A DNA stretch of 64,000 nt. Source: Paguma larvata (Eukaryota; Chordata; Mammalia; Carnivora; Viverridae). The position numbers and the translations under genes were made by a program. The notes beneath the pieces were generated by a model, which saw nothing but the letters and a program-made list of their open reading frames with translations, was not told the origin of the DNA and ran no database searches. Of the stretch, positions 46,590-59,193 are shown piece after piece. The stretch covers positions 39,625,832 through 39,689,831 of the forward strand of contig CM057843.1 of the NCBI GenBank assembly GCA_030068075.1. The letters are read 5' to 3'. Numbering within the stretch: the first letter of the stretch is position 1; every line of letters starts with the position of its first letter.

Positions 46590-46795
46590 CAGCGGTAGCT
46601 AATGCTTCCATGGTGCCAGGCGCTGTTCTAAATGCGTTCCATATATTAGCTTATTCCGTTCTCACAACCACCTTATCAGGTTCTTCTCCTGTATTACGGA
46701 GAAGAACACAGAGTCTCAGTCCAAAACACAGCGAGTAAGTGGCGGAGTCAGATTTGAACCCAGGCAGTCTGGCCTCAGAGTCCATACCCTTAACA
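46590..46795 (-). mobile_element. MIR SINE, antisense
   Basis: tggtgccaggcgctgttcta, gagtaagtggcggagtcag-like and gatttgaacccaggcagtct are the complement of MIR, nearly full length. Confidence 0.9.
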
Positions 46796-46905
46796 TTTAC
46801 GTTGTTCTTCTCTCATGAAAGCCCATCGTAGAAAACTCTTGTGGTGGCTTCACGGTAAAACGGGCTTCTCAGCCCACTTCTTGGGGACCTCTGAGGCGGA
46901 GCCAA

Positions 46906-47131
46906 GAGTTTTTCAACTGTGGCGTCATCGACATTTTTGGGCTGGATAATTACTTAGCATGGGGCGCCTGGCTGTCCTGCAAATTGTAGGATGTTTAGCA
47001 GCATCTCTGGCCTCTACCTACTAGATGCCAGTGGCGCTCCCCACCCACCCATAGTGGGGACAGCCAAAAATATGTCCAGACATGGCCAAAATGGCCCCCG
47101 GGGGGCAAAATCACCGTTGGTGACCTAGTGC
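46906..47131 (-). mobile_element. MER20 hAT element
   Basis: It contains ttgggctggataattactta, gtaggatgtttagcagcatc, tctggcctctacctactaga and gggggcaaaatcaccgttgg in MER20 order (antisense). Almost full length. Confidence 0.88.
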
Positions 47132-47144
47132 AGTCCCCTGGCTT

Positions 47145-47345
47145 CTTCTCTTTACAGATGTAGAAACTATGGCCCGAGGTCACTAAGCAAGGCTCAGGCA
47201 CAGCTAGGACTAGAGTTTGGTCCTCACAATTCAGGAACTCTTAAAGGAGGAGAAAGAAATGACGTACAGTTTGTACAGCTAGTAAGTGGCAGAGCTGGGG
47301 TCGGAAGTAGGACTTCTGGTTCCAGGGTCTGTATTCTCAACTGCC
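47145..47345 (-). mobile_element. MIR-like sequence, antisense, probably two pieces
   Basis: ctttacagatgtagaaacta and gctagtaagtggcagagctg both match the same MIR region, suggesting two adjacent fragments. Confidence 0.65.
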
Positions 47346-47726
47346 TCTCCAGATGCTGGAGAGATGAAGCCAAGAATCAAGTAGTCAAGGAAGCTTTGAA
47401 TTTTATATCAAAGAATATTTTATGATGAGTAAATAAGTACCACTTGTGCCTTTCTTCCTTAATTAATTCCCCAAGAAATTGTCAAAGTTGTCCACTTATA
47501 AAGGTTCTGAGAACTTAGACATACATGGTAGGTTAGGAGGGGTTAAGAGAGGAAGAAGATCTGTAGGTCTGGCCTCATCCCCCCACCATTGCCTTATATG
47601 CATTTATAAATAGGCATCCAGAAAATAAACTACAGAAATCTGACTTTTGTATTTAGATGTCAGACAACTTTTTAAGCTGTTTAAACTTTTCCAACCTGTC
47701 TCTCTCTGCTGAAGAGTTAAACCACC

Positions 47727-47829
47727 TCCTCCTTCATCTTCCTCTTTGTCATCCTTTTCTTCTTCCCTCTTCCTGCTTCTCTTCCTTCTCCTCCCACATC
47801 CCCTTTCTTCTTCCCCTTCTTCTTTTTTC
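47727..47829 (+). repeat. Polypyrimidine tract
   Basis: About 100 bases of almost uninterrupted C/T with only a few purines, the complement being a GA-rich tract. Frames across it give Lys/Glu/Arg runs that are not genes. Confidence 0.85.
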
Positions 47830-48810
47830 GGATTAGAGGCATTTTCCAAAATTTCAGATTTTTGGCACGGCAGTGAGGGTATTGACTGAAAAAAATAAAG
47901 ATCTCTTTATCTGTTTGGGTTTTAAAGTTTGAGCAGAGAAACTGCCCCAATTGAGATTTATCAGTTTTCTTTTTTCTGGTAGTTTCTGAAACTTAAATTA
48001 GCAAAAATCAGTGGACTTCTCTTGGCCTGAAGTAAGAAGTATAAGTGTGCAATGTATGAGAAGGAATGAACTCTCTGTGACACTAAGGTTTTATAAATAA
48101 ACTACCCCTGTAGTAACTGGATATATTCAAATTGTCATGAGCTCAAAGACATGAAGCATTGGTTGTCGGACTGCAATGTCTAATACTTAAGAAGTCTAGT
48201 TCACTTTCTTCATGTTTTTGGCATCTGTCGTAGCATTAATACAGGAAGGAAGTGATTGGTATGGGTATGTCAGAAGCTCTGTCTCAAGTGTATTGTCAAC
48301 ACGGTGACAGAACGTAAATGTTAAAATTAAATAATCACTTAGAAGTTAACCACCATAACTTAACAAATGACATCAAAAGTATATATGATAAAGTGCCAAA
48401 TGAGTGGTCTAGCTGAAAAGTCCTATAGCAATTTTAAGAGAAAGAATCACAGAAAAGTCTTCATGGAGGAGGCAGACTTGAATTAGGCCATGAATGCTGA
48501 GGGATTTGGAAAAGGAGGGGCAAGGACTGTTATCCATGCCCTGGGAAGAGTGACGGACTCAGCAAGGTATAGAATCCACAGTTTAGACCAGTCTAGCAGA
48601 GATCTTTTTGGAAGAAGCAAGAAATTAGATTTAAAAGTTAGATTGGGGTTGCCCCAATCAGGAGATTAGGACTCCTTTTTTTTACTGAACCTGTTTGACC
48701 TTCCAGACAGACTCCGGTTCTTCTCCTGTGCTTCCTCTGTACCTTATATGTACTTAGAAGGCAGCTCTGTTCTTAATATAGTGCAGTTATTCATTTGCAT
48801 TACATACATT

Positions 48811-49254
48811 AGGGGGAATTTCGCAACCTCCGCATTTTTGACATTTTAGGCTGGATAATTCTTTGTTGGGAGAAGGGCCGGATTCTGTTTGTTGTAGGCT
48901 GTTTAGCAGCATCTCTGGCCTCTATCCATTCAATGCCAGTAGTTCCCTCCCTCCTTCCTCCTGTGTAGTGATCAAAACTGTTTCCCCTGGGGCGCCTGGG
49001 TGGCTCAGTCAGTTGAGCGTCCGACTTTTGGCTCAGGTCATGATCTCGCGGTCTGTGAGTTCGAGCCCCACGTTGGGCTCTGTGCTGACAGCTCAGAGCC
49101 TGGAGCCTGCTTCACATTCTGTGTCTCCCTCTCTCTCTGCCCCTCCCCCACTCATGCTCTGTCTCTCTCTGTCTCAAAAATAAATAAACATTAAAAAAAA
49201 AAAAAAAAACTGTTTCCCCTGAATGGCAAAATTGCTCTGCATTGAGAACCACTG
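48811..49254 (-). mobile_element. MER20 hAT element split by a SINE
   Basis: Begins gggggaatttcgcaacctcc, passes gctggataattctttgttgg and ggctgtttagcagcatctct, and resumes after the SINE with gaatggcaaaattgctctgc, ending ttgagaaccactg. Confidence 0.85.
48990..49205 (+). mobile_element. Can-SINE (young) nested in MER20, perfect target-site duplication
   Basis: aaaactgtttcccctg occurs on both sides (48974-48989 and 49206-49221), both within MER20 sequence. The head and body are close to consensus and the tail is a pure A run. Confidence 0.96.
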
Positions 49255-49570
49255 CTCTAAGATGGTGAAGACACAATCATAATCATAAAAAATGTCTTTT
49301 TATCCATGTGTTATCAGCATCAAGGCTGTTTGCATTGTGGTCTACAGACCATTGCTAGACCATGAACCGTTGTTACCAGTCCACAATGAGATAAATATTG
49401 AAACTAAGAATAAGAATTTAGAAACTTTTTTTAGCAATTTAACATCATATTGTTTTTTATTGTATTTTATAAAAATATTGATTAGAAACTTAGAAAAAAA
49501 CCTGGACCTTAGCATATATAGTTTGAGAAGTAGTGCCCTATGTAAATATTTGCTAAATGAATGACATTTT

Positions 49571-49671
49571 TTTTAAGATTTTATTTTTAAGTAATCTCTA
49601 CACTCAACACGGGGCTCAAACTTACAACCCAAGAGTCGCATGCTCTACCAAGTGAGCCAGCCAGGCACCCC
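49571..49671 (-). mobile_element. Short-type Can-SINE, antisense
   Basis: T-rich tail, cctacaaactt-type body and head complement ending gagccagccaggcacccc. Confidence 0.86.
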
Positions 49672-50459
49672 TGACTAAATTTTTGAACAAATGATTATAA
49701 TGGGGAGTTATTGGAGAGCTTTTAGCAGTGGAGTAAAACAAAGATAATGTATTAGTGTAGTTAATATGGTTATTCTGTGTGAAAAGGATTGCTCTAGAGA
49801 AGAGGTGAAAGACCGTGTAACTTGGGAGACCAGTAGGTTAATTATCCAGTTGTGTGGTACTTAGAACCTGGATTGGGGTGACGACAATGGGGATGGAAAG
49901 GGAAGAAGAGATACAGAAAAGGTTACAAGGATGGAATTGGCAGAATGTGGGGATTACTTATTGCGGGTGATAGAATTGGAGGGGAGAGTCAGGTCTCACT
50001 GGGAAAAGGTTCGAAGTGAAAAGACCAGGACGACCTAGTCTGAGGGGAGTGGAGAAGATCATTGCATGTATTTTCATTACCATGAGGAGAATCTGGAACC
50101 TGAATTGAAGATAGGAAGAATTTCTGGTATTTTTATTTTGTAATGGCTAGCTTCAATCAGTTTGCCCATGGTTGAGAAGCAGTCTGTTGACCAGTCTTTC
50201 TTAAAATATCATTTTTACTAGGTTTCTCTCACTCTAAGGGTTTCTGATTTTCCTTCTACCTCTGGCTGTTCCTTTTGGGTTTTTTTGTGTCCTTTAAAAT
50301 GCTGGAGTTCTTCAGGAGTCTTAGACCTCCTATTTTCCTCACTCTTGTGATTGTGCTCCCTGAAATTGATCACGTCCATTTGCATAGCTGCAGTTAGTAT
50401 CTTTATACCATTAACTCTCAAGTATGAATATTTTATCTCAGTCTCTGTTTAAAGCACTG

Positions 50460-51080
50460 GGTTTTTATCAGCATAACCTGTTGTCTATCTCATGATCACA
50501 ACGGTAATTTCAAAATTCGGTTCATTCAGCTGCTCCCCCTGTCTCCCCATCCTCCCTAAACACGCTCCTACTTCTGTTTTCTGTCTTAGGCAGAGCTCTA
50601 GCCAAAAATCTGGGCACCTCTTTAACACTCCTGTCTCCCTCCCTTCTGGTTCCCAGTCAGTCACAGAATAGACCTTCTATGCTGAAGTCTCCTCACTATC
50701 TCACGTCTGTCCAGCCTCTCCATCTCCCCCTCCCCCTTCTTCCCCATCCCATCCCTGCCCCTGCCCGCGCCCTCCTCAGGTCACCATCACCTCTTGCCTG
50801 CATTGCTCCCTGGGCTTTCAGCCTTGCCCTTCTTCACTCCATTCTCCACACTGTAACTGGAGTGATTTTTATAAAAAGGCAAGTCTGATCCTGTCACTCC
50901 ACTGGTTAAAACTCCCCAGTAGTGCTCCTTAACTCCCTGCATGGTTTACAAGCTCTATGTGGTCTCGCCCCTGCCGAACTTCCCCTCTTCCCTCGGCCTG
51001 TGCCCCTCCCCCATGCTCTGGGTTCCAGCCAACCTGTTCCATTTCAGTTCCTCTGATGGGTCATGCTACTGTCTCTTAAC
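50460..51080 (+). mobile_element. L2 LINE 3' portion
   Basis: gcaagtctgatcctgtcact, ccactggttaaaactcccca, tggtttacaagctctatgtg and ctctgggttccagccaacct follow the L2 3' region in order. Confidence 0.8.
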
Positions 51081-53164
51081 CTGTGTACCCCACGGTGTTT
51101 GTCACCGTCTTTTTATCCAAATCCTGTTCATCCTCACTATCAAAAACTCCATAGAAGTAGTTGGTTGGTATGATTCTATTGTCAAGGGTACTCTTATATA
51201 GCTCTGTATAGGCAAAAATCTTTAATACATTACCTTTAATCGAATGTTTATAGATATTTCCTTGTCTTAAACTTTCGTTGCTGTTGAAAATAGTTAAAGC
51301 ATAAGATATCCTCTTATAGTCTTTGATAATTACCTATTTGGAACAGTGTTTGTTGATAAGGTAGTCAAGGGGACACTTAGAGGCATTTTTTCTTTATTTG
51401 TGAACTCATACTTTGGCTGATTTATATTTACTTTTTATCACATTCCATCAGAGAGGAGGTGATAAATGTTCAACGTCTTCTATAAATCTTGTCAGATTCT
51501 TATATGTGAATACTGATTTAGAAAAACAACGACTGCCTTGATAGGATGTTGGAGGAAGGGAGGTAGAAGAAAGAATTAGCAATAATGTTAGCAAAAAGCT
51601 GCCCAGAACTAAATACAGAATTATTTAGGGGAGTACTTTTACCATGATTCTAAAGAGACTTTTCGTAGGGTTCCATATAATTTGTTATTTGGAGCAATAT
51701 CCTTTGATAATATGTTCATAATTAAAAAAAAAAACCTGCAGGAAACTTGGGTTTTGCTTTTTGCTTTTTAAATAACACGTTCTTTCAGGTTTATCAAAGA
51801 AGTTAGAGTAGATAGGAGTAAATCCCTTCCATATACCATTTGACTAATAGTGTAAAATTTGACATCGAAAGTTATTGTAGATATATCCAGTACTCAGAAG
51901 ATTTACTGTACTTGTAGCTTTGAGTACTTCATTAACACCTTGGGCTTTAACACAGTATCTTTTCTCTGGGTAAATAATAGTTTGAGTTATATTCTTATTC
52001 TAGAGTGACTGAAAACTGATATATAAAGATACACACATCTGTAGCTTGAACTTCTATACCATTTATACATGTATTTACTAGAATTTATCCACAATGACAT
52101 AATTTTTTTGGAAGTGCTTTGATTTTTAAAAACCTACCTAGGATCCTGTCATGAGGGAGGAAACTTAGCAAGACTTAAGAGCCTTTTGATAATGAATGGT
52201 TACTATAGGGTAACCTGTAATTAGAACGCTAAGCCACACATTAGATATATTCAGCCAAATCTCGAATATACATAGGAGAATTTATCCAAATTGCTGATTA
52301 TTAGTGCATTCCAGGGACATTTCTGTGGTGATCCACGACTGCTTTTTGGCCTGACACTGTTCCTGTGTTATTGGATTTTTTCTACAGAACTCTTTATTGA
52401 TTCTTCTTGCTTTTCTGTCTACTGCCTGATTACTTTGGCTTCCTCTGTAACTCCTCATTTAGGCAACCAGCTGTGGCTGCAATGAGCTCAGAAAAGGGAG
52501 CTAGGGAAGATGCACTTTACTTGAGTTATAGATTCTGTGTGTGTGTTCTTTCTTCGGCTGCAGAAGGCTGCCATGTGTGATCCTAAATGACAGAACTCAG
52601 CAGTTCAAAATCTAGATTTGTCTTATAAGTTAGTAATGGCCCCAGGTGGGACACTGTATCAACATAAGGAGAGAAAGATGATAGTTTATTACCGCAGTCA
52701 AAAGATTGAATCCTTTTCTCTATTTTTATCTAAAGATTAATTTTTTAAAAAGTTGGATGGGTTGAACTTGTAGTCCCTTTCTTTCTGCACTCAGTTGCTG
52801 CTGTCAAGGTATGGCATTTTCTCAAAAGGATCATCACCCATTTTGCGTGATGCAATACTTCTCTTTATGACATAACCACAAGTAGACAGTATATATGTAA
52901 ATATAGTAGACTTAAGTGCATTAAGATAACTATGGTTTTGAATCAGAATTAGACCAGGTTAGAGAAGGAGACCTTAGAAATTATCTAGTGTAACATTTTC
53001 CAAATTTACTTAAACCTACTTAACCATACGTACATAAAGGTACAACTATTAATATTTCAAGGAAACACCAGTTTGAGAAACATGGATTTTGTCCATGTCA
53101 TTCTCTCCCTTCCCCCCCATAAAAGATACTCTTGGGGGTTCCTTTTTTTTACTTAAAAATTTTA

Positions 53165-53371
53165 TTTTTATTTTATTTTTTTTAATGTTTATTTTTGAGA
53201 GAGAGAGTATGCAAGAGCAGGGGAGGGGCAGAGAGACAGGGAGACAGAGGATCCGAAGCTGGCTCTGCACTGACAGCAGAGAGCCCAGTGTGAGGCTCGA
53301 ACTCACGAACTGTGAGAGCATGACCTGAGCTGAAGTCGGACGCTTAACCAACTGAGCCACCCAGGCACCCC
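53165..53371 (-). mobile_element. Can-SINE, antisense
   Basis: Full-length copy ending gagccacccaggcacccc; the T-rich tail side is extended. Confidence 0.92.
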
Positions 53372-53372
53372 T

Positions 53373-53540
53373 TTCTTTTTTTTTAAGTTTATTTATTTTT
53401 GAGGGACAGAGAGAGAGAGAGAGAGAGTGCACACACAAGCGGGGGAGGGATGGAGAGAGAGAGCGAGAATCCCAGGACGGCTCAGCAGTGTTAGGCTTGA
53501 ACTCACGAACTGTGAGATGAGCCGACACTTAACCCACCTC
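53373..53540 (-). mobile_element. Can-SINE, antisense, deleted
   Basis: Adjoins the previous copy. The body is intact but the middle and head are shortened (gtgagatgagccgacactta). Confidence 0.88.
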
Positions 53541-53994
53541 TATCCATGTCATTCTTATTTTGTAGATGAGGACCTTGGGACCCAAGAAGAGTAAGCAGTT
53601 TATTTAAGCTGAAGTCACAGGAGTGGGGGCTACAATCCAGGTTGCCTTGCTCCCAGTCTGGTAACCTTTAGGCTTCCTAATTCAGCCACTTAAAATGATT
53701 TGACTTACTATTGGGCTTTTTATTCCAGATTTCACAGGTGGAGTTGTGAATTTTCTTGGAGTCTGGATTTGATTCAGAAAGCCCTTTGCTGCCTTTAGAT
53801 CACTTAGGCTGTCTGGTGGGCCTGGAGGGTTCAGAGACAGTACCTTTTTTTTTTTTTTTTAATCTGGTCATCTCTCCAACTTTAATAGGGTCTTTTAGGT
53901 CTCCCAGATCTAAGATCTCTGTTTATAAAAATACTTTCATTAGTTCTTTTAATTATAGAAATGCATGTTTATTATTTCAAAAATACAAACGAGT

Positions 53995-54200
53995 GGGGCA
54001 CCTGGGTAGCTCAGTTGGTTGAGCATCCAACTCTTGATTTCAGCTCAGGTCATGATCTCACAGTGATGAGATCGAGCCCCATGTCTGGCTCTGAGCATGA
54101 AGCCTGCTGAGGATTTTCTCTCTCCCTCTCTCTCTGCCCCTCCGCTGCTCATACTCTCTCTGCCTCTCTTAAAATAAATGAATAAACTTAGAAAAAAATG
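53995..54200 (+). mobile_element. Can-SINE
   Basis: Head tggggcacctgggtagctca. Flanks tacaaacgagt and tgcaaatgaat are imperfect duplications. Confidence 0.92.
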
Positions 54201-54244
54201 CAAATGAATAAAAGAAGATAATCACTAAGTATAAAATAAAAAAC

Positions 54245-54690
54245 ACCTGAAAACTATTGTTAATATCTGGAAAACATTTTATGAGTTTTTGCTTTCTATA
54301 TGTATACACACATAAACATGCACACACTCACATATGTATATATGTATGTAGAGAGGGGGACAAAAATGTGTTTTATGGTTTTTGTAACCGCTTTTCCTCC
54401 ACTCGGTAACATAAAGTCTTTCTTAAATATTCTTCTATAATTTATTTTATAGAATGGTAATGGCATGGTTTATTTAATAAGTCTACTACAGTTAGGCATA
54501 GAAATAGTATTTGCCTTCTCATTATTATACACTATGTTGTGACAAGGACCCTTGAAGCTAAATATTTTTGCACATCCATATTTATTTAGGATAAATTCCT
54601 AGAAATGGAATTGCCGAATCAAAGAGCATTCTTCCCAAGTGTAAACCATTTTTTTATGCACTGCCAAATTTAGACTTCCTTCTTAAAAAT
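54245..54690 (-). mobile_element. HAL1/L1-type LINE fragment, antisense
   Basis: gataaattcctagaaatgga, tgccgaatcaaagagcattc and atgcactgccaaatttagac are the complement of a LINE 3' region also seen near 32.8 kb. A CA/TA-rich tract lies at 54305-54350. Confidence 0.55.
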
Positions 54691-55385
54691 TAAAAATGTT
54701 GTAGATGAAATCAATCAATGAGTAGGTTCTCTGGACGAGAGAGAGAAATGCAAGAACTGTAATGGTTTAGTGCAAAACTGATGGACAAGGTGTCAAGAGT
54801 CGTAGAGCCTAGTCTTAGAAATGTCATTGACTGTGCGACTCTAGTTTTAGTTTCCTCATTAGTAAAAAGGGAAAGATGGACTGGGTATAGAAATGTTTCC
54901 AGAACTGCTACCATATGAATGCCTCCTTTTAGTGAGATATGGGGTCTATACATAGACTCTGTCAGGGAAGCTCGTCCCTCAAGTCGTAGCTTGATTACCT
55001 TCTCTGTAAGATCCCTCACACATTTATCTTCCCAATAGGAAGTAATTATTTTCCTCTTTGGCTTCTCATAGCCCTTTATCTATTTTCTCTCTATATAGTT
55101 GTGTCTTTGGTTTTTAATATTGAGCTACTTATGACAAAGGCCGTTTTACTCATCTCCTTCAAGAACTCTGCTTAGCATATTTGGGGGTATGTAAGAGATA
55201 CTCAGTAAATGTCTGTGGTAGTCGAGAATGATTCCTAGGTGTCCATGTCCCCAGCCTATGCAAGCAAAGAGCCTTGCTTCCTACTGAGCGTTGTCTTTTC
55301 CCATGCTAAAGAGCTCACCAGGTTTCTTCAGTTTGGGGGGTTATTCCAAAATGTCTTTCTTCTGATGTCACTTCTATTTAGTAAC

Positions 55386-55505
55386 ACAGTGGTTCTCAAT
55401 CTTTGGGGTCTATCACAATTTGGGGAGCTTTAAAAAAAACCCAGAGTGGATTTCCAGATTCTCCTTCAGGTCTACCGAATCTGAGACTCTGGCAAAGCTG
55501 ACACC
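55386..55505. mobile_element. MER5A-like fragment
   Basis: cagtggttctcaatctttgg start and ccagattctccttcaggtct interior match MER5A; the far end is missing. Confidence 0.65.
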
Positions 55506-55544
55506 TAGTGCTGTCAGTAGCTGAGCTGTCCCTTTGGGGCTCGC

Positions 55545-55745
55545 TTGGCGTCAGGCAGGTTGGTGTTCAAGTTCCGGCTCTCTCATTGACCAACTTTGTC
55601 TCCGGAGGAAAGTCATTTTACTGCTACAAGCCTCAGTGCCTTGTCTGCCAAAAGAAAAGTAAAAATATTACCTGGCTCCCAGGGCTGTTTTAATGATTAT
55701 AGAAGAGAACACGTTAAAGCGCTTAGGACAGTGCTTCCTGTAGCC
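55545..55745 (+). mobile_element. MIR SINE
   Basis: gttccggctctctcattgac, acaagcctcagtgccttgtc and agcgcttaggacagtgcttc fit MIR in sense orientation. Confidence 0.7.
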
Positions 55746-56171
55746 GCAGTTCTAGCCGTGTTCTGTCACTCCTTGGATTCTGTATGCATTAATTACTTAT
55801 TCATTTCTTCTTCAAATAACAGTTATATGTTTTTCCAACTCTTAGACGTTAATATGCTCAGAGTGGAGGTTTAATAATTCTGTTTCTAAACAGTAGTATT
55901 TCATGGGAATTTATTCATTCCTTTATCCAAGCATTTAGTGATGATTTTTAGAATACTTTAACTCTATGTAATACAAGGCTATATCTCCAGAAACTTTCAC
56001 CATCTCCCATTAGAATTTTTACTGAAACAAATTCTTGAAATGCTCAAAACCTTGTTATAGTTATTAAAAATTTTTTTGTCATCTTACAAATAGTAATCTC
56101 TTCCCAGATACCTTTATTTTCTAGGTCTTCGGAGTCATGTTTCTTCCCTTTTTCCTTTGCTTTGCATGCAT

Positions 56172-56369
56172 TTTTAAAAAATAAGACTTTTTTGAGAGAG
56201 AACACACGTGAGAGAGCGTATGAGCACGAGTGGGGAAGGGGCAGAGAGAGAGGGAGAGAAAGAAGCAGACATTAAGTAAATGTGGGGCTTGATCTCAGAA
56301 CCATGGGATCCTGACCTGAGCTGCTATCAAGAGTCAGATACTTAACTGACTAAGTCACCCAGGCACCCC
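56172..56369 (-). mobile_element. Can-SINE, antisense
   Basis: Diverged copy ending taagtcacccaggcacccc, with a lost middle segment. Confidence 0.88.
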
Positions 56370-56374
56370 AAGGC

Positions 56375-58060
56375 TATTTTTTTTAAGAGCCGTTTTAGGC
56401 CCACAGCAAAAAGGAGGGGAAGATGCAGAGATTCCCCATGTACACCTGTCCCCATACATGCATACCTCCCCGGTCAGCAGTATCTCCTACCAGAGTGGTG
56501 TCTTTGTTGTAATTGAACCTACACTGACACGTTGTAATCACTCAAGGTCCATAGTTTACTATTTACTGTTGGTATTGTGCATGCATTCTGTGGGTTTGGA
56601 CAAATGTGTAGTGACACGTATCCATTATTGTGGTGTTATACAGAGTATTTTCACTGCTCCAAAAATCCTCCGTGCTCTCTCCCCCCATCCTTGGCAATCA
56701 CTGATCTTTTTACTGTCTCTGTAGTTTTATTTTCTCTAGAATGTCATATGGTTGGAATCGTACAGTATGTAGCCTTTTCTGATTGGTTTCTTTTGCTTAG
56801 CAGTATGCATTTAAAGTTCCTCCATGTCTTTTCACGGCTCGATAGCTCGTTTCTTTTTAGTGCTGAATTGTGTTCTGTTGTTTGAATGCACCACAGCTTA
56901 TTTAACCATTCACCTACTGAAGGGTATCTTAGTTGCCTCCAAGTTTGGGCAGTTAAGAATAATTACGAATAAAGGGGCGCCTGGGTGGCTCAGTTGCTTG
57001 AGCATCTGACTTTGACTCAGGTCATGATCTCGCGGGTTCATGAGTTTGAGCCCCACATTGGACTGTGCTGACAGCTCAGAGCTTAGAGCCTGCTTTGGAT
57101 TCTATGTCTCCCTCTCTGTCTCTCCCCTGCTAGCACTGTGTCTTGCTCTCTCTCAGAAACAAATAAAAACATTAAAAAAAAGAATTATGAATAAAACTTC
57201 TATAAGCATCTGTGTACAGGTTTTGGTGTGGACATAAGTTTTCAGCTCCTTTGGGTAAATACCAAGGAGTGCAATTGCTGGATCATATAGAAGGAGTATG
57301 CTTAGTTTTGTAAGAAGCTGTCTTCCAAAATGGCTGTGCTGAATTGCATTTCCACTGGCAACAAATGAGAGTTCCTGCGTTCCATATCCTCAAGGGCATT
57401 TGGTCTTGTCAATCTAGTGGATTTGGGCCATTTTAATAGGTGTGTAATGGTATCTTGTTGCTTTAATTTGCATTTCCCTGATGGCATATGATGTAGGGCA
57501 TCTTTTCATATGCTTATTTGCTATCTGTATATTCCTATTCAGCTTTTGGCCCATTTTTAAATTGGGTTGTTTTCTTATTTTTGAGTTTTGAGAGTTCTTG
57601 GAATATTTGATGCTTTATCACATGTGTCTTTTGCAAATATTTTCTCCCAGTCTGTGGCTTGTCTTCTCATTCTCTTGACACTGTCTTTCATTGACAGAAC
57701 AATTTTTAATTTTAACAAAGTCTAGTTTATCAATTATGTCTTTCATGGATGATGGCTTTGGTGTTGTATCTAAAAAGCTATTGCCATACCCAGTGTCATC
57801 TGGGTTTTTTCCCTCTGTTATCTTTTAGGAGTTTTATGGTTTTCTGTTTTACAGGTAGGTCTGGGTCCATTTTCTATTAGGTCTTTGTGAAGGGTGTGAG
57901 ATCTGTGTCTAGATTTTTTTTTTTTTTGCATGTGGATGTCTAGTTGTTCCAGCTTCATTTGTTGAAAAGATGATCTTTGCTTCAGTCACATTAACATATT
58001 GCCTTTGCTCTTTTGTCAAAAATCAGTTGGCTATATTTGTGTGTACATTCATTTTTCAAA
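56375..58060 (-). mobile_element. L1 LINE (old), antisense, split by a SINE
   Basis: Long text of the L1M 3' region in complement: ggatcatatagaaggagtat, cttccaaaatggctgtgctg, ttaatttgcatttccctgat, tttctcccagtctgtggctt. A Can-SINE at 56974-57177 interrupts it. Confidence 0.8.
56974..57177 (+). mobile_element. Can-SINE with target-site duplication, nested in L1
   Basis: Head ggggcgcctgggtggctcag. Flanks agaataattacgaataaa and agaattatgaataaa. Confidence 0.93.
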
Positions 58061-58269
58061 TTCATTATTGAATATTCCTAATTTTTTTCTGCTTTGTTTT
58101 TTGGATTATTCCTTTTTTCTTTTTTTATAGCTTCAGTAATTACACTTGAACTATAGTGTTGCCTCCTTATTATCTTCCTAGCCTTCAGTCTCCTTTTTCC
58201 TTCCCATCCTGGATTATTTATTTCAAAATTCATCCTCTTTGCAAAACGAGCTGGTTCTATCAAAGAATA

Positions 58270-58870
58270 TCAAGGAAATTATAGAATCTCAGCATTGCAA
58301 GGGATCTTAAAAGTCATTTAGTTCATACACTTGAGTTTGAACTTTCTCTCCATTTTTGCTAAATGACTCTGTCAAGTTCCTTAGTCTAAGCTTGAATTCC
58401 TGCAGTGACAGGAGACTCACTCCCTTAGAATGTTGCATTCCATTTTTTGGACAACTGTAGTTGGAATCTTCCTTATGTTAAGATGAGTGTGTGTCCTTGT
58501 AGCTTCTACAAGCTCTAGTTCTGCGCCCAAGACTAGATAGAGCAAGGATGCTTCTACTTCTTTGTGAAAGCCCTGAAGGTATATGAAGAGAGCTTTTCCA
58601 TTTAGACCTGAAGTCCTCCAAGATTCGTCTTTTTTCTAAGATAAATTCCCCAGCTTGGTTGATTCCTCCAGCCAATCCTTTTATAATTTATTTTCAGCCC
58701 TTTACCATCCTATTCACATTTCTCTGAACTTCAACATTTGTTTATATTCGCCCTAAGTTGTGAAACCCAGAACGGATGGATAGCTCTGTTGTCCCTGTTC
58801 TGAAATAGACCAGAGCTATCCATCCGTTGTTCAAAACCTTAGTCTTCTTTTAATGCACACTGAGATTGCA
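58270..58870 (-). mobile_element. CR1/L3-type LINE fragment, antisense
   Basis: tagaatctcagcattgcaag, ggatcttaaaagtcatttag, gttggaatcttccttatgtt, the segment with tctagttctgcgcccaagac, and gtgaaacccagaac follow the order seen in antisense CR1/L3 elements. Ancient and diverged. Confidence 0.7.
58771..58828 (+). repeat. Perfect 18-bp inverted repeat
   Basis: aacggatggatagctctg (58771-58788) and its exact reverse complement (58811-58828), with a 22-base spacer, lie inside the CR1/L3 fragment. Confidence 0.95.
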
Positions 58871-59193
58871 TTAACATTTTCGACATCCACATTTCTATCT
58901 TGGATCCTGTCTCATGTTGAATTTACCATTGAGTAAAACCCTCCAAGTCATCTCACACACAACCATACCTCCCCCAGCCATACTTAGGTACAGAGATCAT
59001 TTATTCTCGGTAACTTTTTTATCTTGTAAGAGTAGTTCTTTGCTGTTCTACAGCTACAACTTGTCAAGGAATAAAAATGTGTCCTTCTCAGCTTATGATT
59101 TAATTAAGGCTATAGAAAATATACTCTAAATAAAACGAAAATCTAAGAACTCTTAGAAAACAACTTAATATAGTGTCAGTTGCAACTATGAAT

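Noticed and set aside
46950..46980. ggggcgcctggctgtcc looked like a Can-SINE head
   Set aside because: The flanking sequence is MER20 in correct order; no SINE body follows.
47604..47950. Lys/Glu/Arg-rich frames on the minus strand
   Set aside because: Translation of the polypyrimidine tract complement.
53049..53528. 159-residue open frame on the minus strand
   Set aside because: It reads through two adjacent antisense Can-SINEs; no unique protein content.
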